Of a stretch of DNA of 7,133 nt, positions 1 through 5,059 are shown piece by piece (the stretch's first letter is position 1; each line of letters opens with the position of its first letter). Origin of the DNA: Thermoplasmata archaeon (GTDB lineage: Archaea; Thermoplasmatota; Thermoplasmata; Thermoplasmatales; Aciduliprofundaceae); NCBI GenBank assembly GCA_021160945.1, contig JAGHBQ010000009.1:1-7133 (forward strand), in the 5' to 3' direction. The notes beneath the pieces are model-generated. The model ran no database searches. It worked only from the letters and a program-made list of their open reading frames with translations, and was not told the DNA's origin. The translations under genes and the position numbers were made by a program.

Positions 1-1
1 A

Positions 2-298
2 TTTTATCTCAGCCCTGTAAAACCCGGTGAAGGGCCGGCCATAAGATTTGTGGATAGAAGAGGTGTTTCCTGCAGTCTGCTAAAAGACAAAGTACTCAGA
101 ATTGCAGCTAAACATGGAATACCTGTTCAACTTGCAATCACTGGAGGTAGCACTGATGCTGCTGCTGTGTTCATCCATGGAATAAGAGCTCTCCCAATAT
201 GCATACCTGTAAAATATACTCACAGCCCCGTGGAGATGAGTCACGTAGCAGATATAAAAAACACAGTGGAGCTTTTAGAAAAAATAGTGGAGGATTAA
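2..298 (+). CDS. M42 family metallo-aminopeptidase, C-terminal fragment (5' end outside window)
   Basis: This is the last 98 codons of a gene whose beginning lies left of the window; the reading frame is open from base 2. M42 peptidases (TET aminopeptidases, glutamyl aminopeptidase or deblocking aminopeptidase types) are cytoplasmic dinuclear-metal enzymes, often dodecameric, that remove N-terminal residues from peptides. Visible family signatures are GPAIR early in the fragment, then TGGSTDAAAV (about bases 140-169) and the segment VKYTHSPVEM, whose His codon at 221-223 matches the last metal-binding histidine of the family. The catalytic Glu and the other metal ligands lie upstream and cannot be checked. 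A GTG at 50 is internal and not a credible start, since family-typical sequence continues upstream of it. The gene ends tail-to-tail with the aminotransferase, sharing the bases TTAA. The family call is firm; substrate preference cannot be read from this piece. Confidence 0.88.
   Translation, partial: FYLSPVKPGEGPAIRFVDRRGVSCSLLKDKVLRIAAKHGIPVQLAITGGSTDAAAVFIHGIRALPICIPVKYTHSPVEMSHVADIKNTVELLEKIVED
279..284 (-). terminator. Possible oligo-T terminator of the aminotransferase gene
   Basis: On the - strand T6 lies at 284-279, about ten bases past the aminotransferase stop, with a second T6 at 261-256. Both fall in lysine codons of the M42 peptidase gene on the other strand. Confidence 0.35.
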
Positions 299-1497
299 AT
301 TGCCTCCTTTATCACCTTTGCCAGTCTTTTTATTCCCTCTTCTATTTCCTCATTTGTTGGATAGGTGAAGTTAAGTCTCATTGTATTCTTATGGTCTCTG
401 TTGGGATAGAATGCAGCACCAATTACGTATACCACTTTATTTTCTATGGCCTTAGGTAAGAGCTTCTCTGCATCAAGATGCTTTGGTAGTGTGACCCAGA
501 GGAACATACCTCCGTCGGGTCTTGTCCACTTCACACCATCTGGGAAATAATCTTCTAGAGAGTTGAGCATTATATCCCTCTTCTCTTTGTAAAGCTTGAT
601 TATCTTGGGTATGTGTGAGCTCATGTATCCTCCTTTTATGTATTCTTCTGCGATGTACTGAACAAATGGGCTTGTGCATAGATCAACTCCCTGCTTCGCC
701 AGTACTGCTTTATGGATGAGTTCCTTGTCTCCTATCATGAAAGCTATACGCATTCCTGGTGAGAGAACTTTGGAGAGTGTGCCGAGATATAAAACATAAC
801 CTTCACTATCCAATGCCTTTAACTGCGGCACAGGTTCTCCCGAAAATCTGAGCTCCTCATATGGGCTATCCTCCACCACAAGCACATCATATTCCTTTGC
901 AAGTTCTATCAATCTCTTTCTTCTCTCGAGACTCATCGTCACGCCCGCAGGGTTTTGGAAGGTGGGAATGGTATAGATGAATTTTGGTTTCTTCCCATCC
1001 CTCTTCAGCTCTTTGAGTTTTCTCTCAAGTAAATCAATATTCATGCCCTCGCTGTCCATCTCTATCTGCACATAGTGAGGTTTAAACGTTCTGAAGGCTG
1101 TAAGGGCTCCCACATATGTTGGAGTCTCTACCACTATGATATCTCCCGGGTCAATAAGCGTTTTCCCGAGAAGATACAAACCTTCCTGTGAGCCTGAAGT
1201 TATCAGAATGTTATCTCTCTCTATATTCTTGAATCCCTTGTTTTTCATATAATACTCCACAAGGGTGTCTCTAAAACTGTTAACACCCTCTGTGGATCCA
1301 TATTGCAACATTTTATCTCCATATCTCTCAAGAAGTTTTACTGTTATATCTCTAATTATCTCAACAGGAAAAGAGCTGGGGTTTGGCAAACCTCCCGCAA
1401 ATGAAATTATATCTGGCATCTGAGTTACCTTCAGAAGCTCTCTTATTTCTGAGGCTCTTAATTCTCTCGCCACCTGCGAAAACTTGTTTTCCCACAT
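295..1497 (-). CDS. PLP-dependent class I/II aminotransferase (aminoadipate/aromatic/KAT II-like group)
   Basis: A 400-residue cytoplasmic aminotransferase that moves an amino group between an amino acid and a 2-oxoacid, probably with glutamate/2-oxoglutarate as one pair. Numbered from the start chosen here, the sequence shows the substrate-side motif SFAGGLPNP (32-40), QYGSTEG (65-71), TSGSQEGL (100-107), FQNPAG with the PLP-contacting Asn182, VEDSPYEELRF with Asp210 and Tyr213, the Schiff-base Lys243 in TLSKVLSPGMR, and RPDGGMFLW (326-334) followed by carboxylate-binding Arg374 in MRLNF. This pattern fits the LysN / 2-aminoadipate, aromatic and KAT II-like archaeal aminotransferases; the exact substrate cannot be decided. 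I chose the ATG at 1497 over the longer one at 1524 (409 residues) because GGTGA lies 7 bases before it, a TATA box at 1530-1538 predicts transcription from about 1509, and family members typically begin MWENKFS. It is divergent from glnA. Confidence 0.88.
   Translation of the reverse strand: MWENKFSQVARELRASEIRELLKVTQMPDIISFAGGLPNPSSFPVEIIRDITVKLLERYGDKMLQYGSTEGVNSFRDTLVEYYMKNKGFKNIERDNILITSGSQEGLYLLGKTLIDPGDIIVVETPTYVGALTAFRTFKPHYVQIEMDSEGMNIDLLERKLKELKRDGKKPKFIYTIPTFQNPAGVTMSLERRKRLIELAKEYDVLVVEDSPYEELRFSGEPVPQLKALDSEGYVLYLGTLSKVLSPGMRIAFMIGDKELIHKAVLAKQGVDLCTSPFVQYIAEEYIKGGYMSSHIPKIIKLYKEKRDIMLNSLEDYFPDGVKWTRPDGGMFLWVTLPKHLDAEKLLPKAIENKVVYVIGAAFYPNRDHKNTMRLNFTYPTNEEIEEGIKRLAKVIKEAI
327..331 (+). 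terminator. Possible oligo-T terminator of the M42 peptidase gene
   Basis: T5 at 327-331, followed by a pyrimidine-rich stretch to about 350, is the first T-run after the peptidase stop. It lies inside the antisense of the aminotransferase C terminus. Termination here is inferred from archaeal T-tract behaviour. Confidence 0.3.
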
Positions 1498-1503
1498 CTT
1501 TAT

Positions 1504-1509
1504 CTCACC
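1504..1509 (-). promoter_or_regulatory. Ribosome binding site (GGTGAG) that decides the aminotransferase start
   Basis: On the - strand GGTGAG at 1509-1504 lies 6 bases before the ATG at 1497 and matches the archaeal anti-Shine-Dalgarno. It lies downstream of the alternative ATG at 1524, so it can serve only the shorter protein. Confidence 0.6.
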
Positions 1510-1528
1510 GTAGGGGAATTGCATAAAG

Positions 1529-1548
1529 ATTTATTAAACTTATCTTTT
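1529..1548 (-). promoter_or_regulatory. Promoter of the aminotransferase (TATA box TTTAATAAA with purine-rich BRE)
   Basis: The - strand reads TTTAATAAA at 1538-1530, preceded by the purine-rich AAAAGATAAG that would serve as BRE. About 25 bases downstream falls near 1509, which would give a leader of roughly a dozen bases starting at the GGTGAG ribosome site. Transcription from here would exclude the ATG at 1524. The start site is predicted, not mapped. Confidence 0.5.
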
Positions 1549-1579
1549 CTCTTTTTTCCTGATAAATATTCAGATTTGG

Positions 1580-1599
1580 TAATGAAAAAGTTTAAATTA
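1580..1599 (+). promoter_or_regulatory. Promoter of glnA (TATA box TTTAAATTA, leaderless)
   Basis: TTTAAATTA at 1591-1599 follows an A/G-rich BRE-like TAATGAAAAAG. The box centre is about 24 bases before the glnA ATG at 1619, the usual archaeal TATA-to-start distance, and no Shine-Dalgarno sequence lies between. The glnA mRNA is therefore predicted to begin at or within a base or two of the start codon. Confidence 0.6.
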
Positions 1600-1618
1600 G
1601 GAAAATTTATTAATTCCT
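1599..1618. promoter_or_regulatory. Candidate operator: AGGAA-N10-TTCCT inverted repeat before glnA
   Basis: Perfect 5-base arms, AGGAA at 1599-1603 and TTCCT at 1614-1618, are separated by ten A/T bases. The repeat fills the space between the glnA TATA box and its start codon, a place where a bound protein would block transcription. Methanogen NrpR binds a related GGAA-N6-TTCC site at glnA promoters; here the spacer is ten, so a different protein or an NrpR variant would be needed. That this is an operator is inference; AT-rich promoter DNA can produce such dyads by chance. Confidence 0.35.
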
Positions 1619-2935
1619 ATGCAAACAGAGATTGTTTTAAAAACAGTGAAAGAGAAGGGCATTAAGTACATACATCTCCAGTTTATGGATATTCTTGGAC
1701 AGGTAAAGAGTGTAATGATCCCGCATATAATGCTGGAGAAGGCGATGAATGAAGGAATCGTCTTTGACGGTTCTAGTATTGTTGGTTATGCTACAATTGA
1801 TGAGAGTGATATGCGTGCAGTTCCTGATCCCAGCACATTTCAGATAAAACATGATGATCCAAAGACTGCCACCATAATATGTGATATCTATATGCCCAGT
1901 GGAAAGAGATTTGAAGGAGACCCAAGATTTGTTCTTCAGAAAGTTCTTAAAAAAGCCGAAGAAAGGGGTTATAAATTTGTGACAGGTCCTGAATTTGAGT
2001 TCTTCCTTTTCAAGATGGAGGATGGAAAACCTGTATTGCAGCCCAACGACTATGGAGGCTATTTTGATTTTGGTCCAATTGATCAGGGAGAAGCTGTCAG
2101 AAAAGAAATTCTTGGAATCTTCTCTGAGCAAGGTTATATGCCAGAGGCAGCACATCATGAAGTTGCACCGGGGCAACATGAAATAGATCTGCGATATGAT
2201 TATGCCTTAACAATAGCGGATAGAATTCTCACGCTCAAAGCCACAATAAAAGATGTGGCAATCAGGCATGGATTATTTGCTTCCTTTATGCCCAAACCCA
2301 TCTTTGGCGTGAATGGAAACGGAATGCATGTGCACCAAAGCCTTCTGAGCTTAGATTGTCAAGAAAATATGTTTTATGATCCAGATTCCAGATGGGAGCT
2401 TAGCGATATTGCCTTATACTATATTGGTGGTCTTATATACCATGCCAAAGAGATCTCTGCAGTGCTCAATTCCTGGGTAAACTCATACAAGCGATTAGTT
2501 CCAGGATACGAAGCCCCAGTATACATTTCCTGGGCAAATCTCAATAGAAGTGCCTTAATAAGAGTTCCTGCTGGTAGAGGGATTAAAACTCGTGTGGAGC
2601 TAAGAAATCCCGACCCAGCAGGAAATCCGTATCTTCAATTTGCAGTGATGCTAGGCGCAGGCCTGGACGGAATAGAGAGAAAAATAGAGCCCCCGGAACC
2701 TATTGAACTCAACATATATGCTCTCACCCCAGAGGAGAAGGAGAGACTGGGTATACACTCCCTTCCAGAAAGCCTTGGTGAAGCGCTTTACCACATGGAA
2801 AGAAGCGAGCTTGTTCAAAAGATACTGGGAGATCATATTTTCAGACATTTTATAGTGGTGAAAAGAAGAGAATGGCATGAGTACCGTGCTCAGATCACCC
2901 ACTGGGAAATTGAAAAGCTTCTTCCAATTCTCTAA
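1619..2935 (+). CDS. glnA: Glutamine synthetase, class I-alpha
   Basis: Makes glutamine from glutamate, ammonia and ATP in the cytoplasm as a dodecamer, the main ammonia assimilation step. The 438 residues match the GSI-alpha length and lack the roughly 25-residue insertion of the GSI-beta form. The N-terminal beta-grasp domain ends with the latch DGSSI (Asp50). The catalytic domain shows metal-binding EFE (Glu125, Glu127), EVAPGQHEID (Glu181, Glu188), NGNGMHVHQS with His237, NSYKRLVPGYEAP (Arg292, Glu298), NRSALIR (309-315) and ELRNPDPAGNPYL (327-339). The region equivalent to the enterobacterial adenylylation loop reads NIYALTPEE, as in the alpha type, so adenylylation is unlikely. Thr59 stands where Bacillus GlnA has Arg62, which mediates glutamine feedback inhibition. 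The start is supported by a TATA box 24 bases upstream and a family-typical N terminus; the mRNA is probably leaderless. It is divergent from an aminotransferase and followed by an oligo-T tract, so probably monocistronic. Confidence 0.97.
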   Translation: MQTEIVLKTVKEKGIKYIHLQFMDILGQVKSVMIPHIMLEKAMNEGIVFDGSSIVGYATIDESDMRAVPDPSTFQIKHDDPKTATIICDIYMPSGKRFEGDPRFVLQKVLKKAEERGYKFVTGPEFEFFLFKMEDGKPVLQPNDYGGYFDFGPIDQGEAVRKEILGIFSEQGYMPEAAHHEVAPGQHEIDLRYDYALTIADRILTLKATIKDVAIRHGLFASFMPKPIFGVNGNGMHVHQSLLSLDCQENMFYDPDSRWELSDIALYYIGGLIYHAKEISAVLNSWVNSYKRLVPGYEAPVYISWANLNRSALIRVPAGRGIKTRVELRNPDPAGNPYLQFAVMLGAGLDGIERKIEPPEPIELNIYALTPEEKERLGIHSLPESLGEALYHMERSELVQKILGDHIFRHFIVVKRREWHEYRAQITHWEIEKLLPIL

Positions 2936-2948
2936 TCTTTTTCCATTT
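2936..2948 (+). terminator. Oligo-T terminator after glnA
   Basis: The T-rich run TCTTTTTCCATTT begins one base after the glnA stop codon, with T5 at 2938-2942. Archaeal RNA polymerase terminates at such tracts without a hairpin, and no stem is evident here. It would separate glnA from mfnA. Confidence 0.4.
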
Positions 2949-3002
2949 AGATGCTCATATTTGACTAACAGTTATCAAAAGGCAGAGAGATATACACCTT
3001 TA

Positions 3003-3022
3003 AAAGAGGAGAAATATTATTA
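3003..3022 (+). promoter_or_regulatory. Probable promoter of mfnA
   Basis: AAATATTATTA at 3012-3022 follows a purine-rich AAAGAGGAG that could act as BRE. Its centre (about 3017) lies some 28 bases before the GTG at 3045, so a leaderless or nearly leaderless mRNA is expected; no Shine-Dalgarno sequence precedes the GTG. A second candidate box, TTTAAAA at 2999-3005, would give a leader of about 18 bases. I cannot choose firmly between them. Confidence 0.42.
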
Positions 3023-3044
3023 GAGTAAGCGAAATAACCCTATT

Positions 3045-4163
3045 GTGAACGAAAAAAAGATAAGAGAGATTCTGAGGAAATACTACGCTCTTGATATGCA
3101 CTATGAGGATGGGAGAATACTAGGTTCTATGTACACCTCGATCCCACCCATAGTGGTGGAGATCTTTCAGAAATTCTATCAGGCTAATCTGGGAAACGAA
3201 TCCCTTTATCCAGGCACTAAGCAATTGGAGAGAAAAGTAGTAAAATACCTTTTCCGCCTTGCTTCAGCTCAGGGAAAAGGCTTTTATGGACATATTTTAA
3301 GCGGAGGTACAGAAGCAAATATAGTAGCTCTCTGGGCTGCTAGAAATTTTGGATACAAAAGAATACTGGCAACAGCAGATGCGCATTTCTCCATAAGAAA
3401 GGCGGCAAATCTACTCAATATACCCCTTGTTGAGGTAAAAATGGATAAAGGGAAAATGAATACTGAAGATCTTGAGAGAAAGCTTAGTGATGGAGATGCA
3501 ATTGTTGCAACAGCAGGTACCACACCTCTTGGTTTAGTGGATCCCATAGAAGATATTGGAAAAATATGCTTAGATCATGACTGCTTTTTGCATGTGGATG
3601 CTGCTTTTGGCGGTTTTGTCCTTCCGTTCCTCAAAGAGCTGGGATATATAAAAGTCAAATTCGGATTTGATATCCCCGCTGTGAGAACAGTAACTATTGA
3701 TCCACATAAAATGGGTATGGCACCCTATCCTGCAGGATCTCTACTATCTCGAGGAAATATATTTGAAAAAATAACCACGGATGCTCCATATCTTCTGAAA
3801 GAAAAGAATTATACACTTCTTGGCACTAGGCAAAGTGGAAGTGTAGCTGCAAGCTATTCCGCCATACTCTACTTTGGATGGGCAGGTTATAGAAGAATCG
3901 TAAAGAAATGTATGGAAAATACCCTGTATGGTAAAAAGAGATTTGAAGAAGAAGGCTACGAAATTCTTGTAGAACCTGAGATGAATATCCTCAACATTAA
4001 ATTTCAGAATGTGAAAAAAATCAAGAGAGAGTTAATAAAGAGAGGATGGGGAGTTTCAATAAATCCGAGTTATAGCTCTATGAGAATAGTGTTTATGCCC
4101 CACGTAACAACGAGTGTGGTAGAAAACCTGCTAAGGGATCTCAAAAATATAGAAAAAAGTTAA
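3045..4163 (+). CDS. mfnA: MfnA-type PLP decarboxylase (L-tyrosine / L-aspartate decarboxylase)
   Basis: A 372-residue group II PLP decarboxylase of the archaeal MfnA family, near the usual 375-395. In methanogens MfnA makes tyramine for methanofuran; in Thermococcus the homologue decarboxylates aspartate to beta-alanine for coenzyme A. No methanogenesis gene is visible here, so the aspartate role is the better guess, but it is inference. Motifs in order are DGRILGSMYT (22-31), NLGNESLYPGT (48-58), SGGTEAN (86-92), ADAHFSIRKAAN with PLP-stacking His114 (111-122), ATAGTTPLGLVDPIEDI (155-171), HVDAAFGGF with Asp185 (183-191), and Schiff-base Lys222 in TIDPHKMGMAPYPAG. The start is GTG: the next upstream in-frame stop is at 3021, no ATG lies between, and the following residues match the family. 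The next ATG (3096) would cut off the N-terminal helix. It ends tail-to-tail with porB, sharing TTAA. Confidence 0.92.
   Translation: MNEKKIREILRKYYALDMHYEDGRILGSMYTSIPPIVVEIFQKFYQANLGNESLYPGTKQLERKVVKYLFRLASAQGKGFYGHILSGGTEANIVALWAARNFGYKRILATADAHFSIRKAANLLNIPLVEVKMDKGKMNTEDLERKLSDGDAIVATAGTTPLGLVDPIEDIGKICLDHDCFLHVDAAFGGFVLPFLKELGYIKVKFGFDIPAVRTVTIDPHKMGMAPYPAGSLLSRGNIFEKITTDAPYLLKEKNYTLLGTRQSGSVAASYSAILYFGWAGYRRIVKKCMENTLYGKKRFEEEGYEILVEPEMNILNIKFQNVKKIKRELIKRGWGVSINPSYSSMRIVFMPHVTTSVVENLLRDLKNIEKS
4153..4158 (-). terminator. Possible oligo-T terminator of the por operon
   Basis: On the - strand T6 at 4158-4153 begins one base after the porB stop, with T5 at 4147-4143 further on. Both fall within the antisense of the Lys/Asn-rich end of mfnA. 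Confidence 0.4.
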
Positions 4164-5059
4164 GGGCAATAATATTTCCCGTACTTTGCCCACCATTCGT
4201 CCACATCTCTCTGAAGTTTTTTCACATACTCAGGGTTTTTAAACAAATGCCTGAATCTTCCCTGCATTTTAAGATATTCCTCCACAGGCTTGAATTTCTT
4301 GGGTTTGTATGTAATTCTCATATTTTCAAAATCTCCATTTTCTATCTCATATAGCGGGAATAATCCCGTATCCGTGGCGAGCCTCAATATTTCTATGGTC
4401 TTGCTAGGGTCATGCCTCCATCCTGTGGTACATGAGGAAAGCACGTGCAGAAACTTTGGCCCTTCTATACTGAGAGCTTTCTTGACCTTCTTTTTGAAGT
4501 CCTGGAAAAACGCAGGATTGGCTGTAGCTGCATAGGGTATATCGTGGGCGGCAAGTATTTTAGCTATGGGCTTCTTCGGTCTCATCTTTCCTATGGGATT
4601 GGCATTGCCTACTTTGCTTGTAGTGGTCCAAGCGCCCCAAGGGGTTGCTCCACTTCTCTGTATTCCAGTGTTCATGTAAGCTTCATTATCATAGAGAATA
4701 TAAAGAACATTGTGTCCACGCTCTACCATGCCACTGAGAGCTTGAAAACCTATGTCCACAGTGCCACCGTCGCCGCCAAACGCGATTATATTTAGCTTCT
4801 CACCCTTTGCACGGGTTGCAGCTTCTACGCCTGCGGCAGCGGCGGCAGCGTTTTCGAAAGCAATATGAAGCCACGGTACACGCCAAGATGTGCGTGGATA
4901 TGCGGTGGTTACAACCTCAAGACATCCTGTGGCATTGGTAACTATTGTATTAGGTCCGGCAAGCTTGAGTATCCATCTCACGATGATGGGGGCTGCACAG
5001 CCTGCACACATTCCATGTCCAGGTGCGAAGAATTCCATATTTTCATAATTCTCGCTCAT
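4160..5059 (-). CDS. porB: Pyruvate:ferredoxin oxidoreductase, beta subunit
   Basis: The thiamine-diphosphate and 4Fe-4S subunit of POR, which converts pyruvate, CoA and oxidised ferredoxin to acetyl-CoA, CO2 and reduced ferredoxin in the cytoplasm. The 299 residues show the four cluster cysteines in family spacing (Cys18, Cys21, Cys46, Cys210), the ThDP-Mg motif GGDGGT (95-100) ending in DNEAYMNTG (124-132), and YPRTSW (54-59) near the substrate site. It is the last gene of porGDAB. Its ATG overlaps the porA stop in ATGA, preceded by GGAGGG (5071-5066) six bases upstream, which implies coupled translation. The alanine-rich stretch at 71-76 is ordinary for this family. The protein ends in YYCP, with a fifth cysteine next to the end whose role, if any, is unknown. 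Oxoacid preference is inferred from subunit type and similarity; related VOR enzymes share this architecture. Confidence 0.95.
   Translation of the reverse strand: MSENYENMEFFAPGHGMCAGCAAPIIVRWILKLAGPNTIVTNATGCLEVVTTAYPRTSWRVPWLHIAFENAAAAAAGVEAATRAKGEKLNIIAFGGDGGTVDIGFQALSGMVERGHNVLYILYDNEAYMNTGIQRSGATPWGAWTTTSKVGNANPIGKMRPKKPIAKILAAHDIPYAATANPAFFQDFKKKVKKALSIEGPKFLHVLSSCTTGWRHDPSKTIEILRLATDTGLFPLYEIENGDFENMRITYKPKKFKPVEEYLKMQGRFRHLFKNPEYVKKLQRDVDEWWAKYGKYYCP
4217..4222 (+). terminator. Possible oligo-T terminator of mfnA
   Basis: T6 at 4217-4222 and T5 at 4236-4240 lie about 55 and 75 bases after the mfnA stop, in the antisense of lysine codons near the end of porB. No T-run of four or more comes earlier. 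Confidence 0.3.

Noticed and set aside
50..298. An independent small gene starting at GTG 50
   Set aside because: The same frame is open to the window edge and carries M42 peptidase sequence upstream of the GTG, so it is the end of a larger gene.
1599..1618. Calling the glnA inverted repeat an NrpR operator
   Set aside because: The NrpR consensus I know has a six-base spacer, and this one has ten, so I kept it as an unassigned candidate operator.
1637..2179. A 180-codon - strand frame opposite glnA
   Set aside because: It lies wholly within the conserved glnA coding region and its translation (Phe, Ile, Cys and His rich) looks like a complement of glnA codons rather than a protein.
2936..3044. 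A small RNA or riboswitch in the glnA-mfnA gap
   Set aside because: The 109 bases are AT-rich with no convincing stem, and promoter elements plus a T-run account for what is visible.
4832..4849. GC-rich repeated GCN codons giving six alanines in PorB
   Set aside because: An alanine-rich helix after the Glu-Asn pair is normal in PorB proteins; it is not a microsatellite or repeat element.
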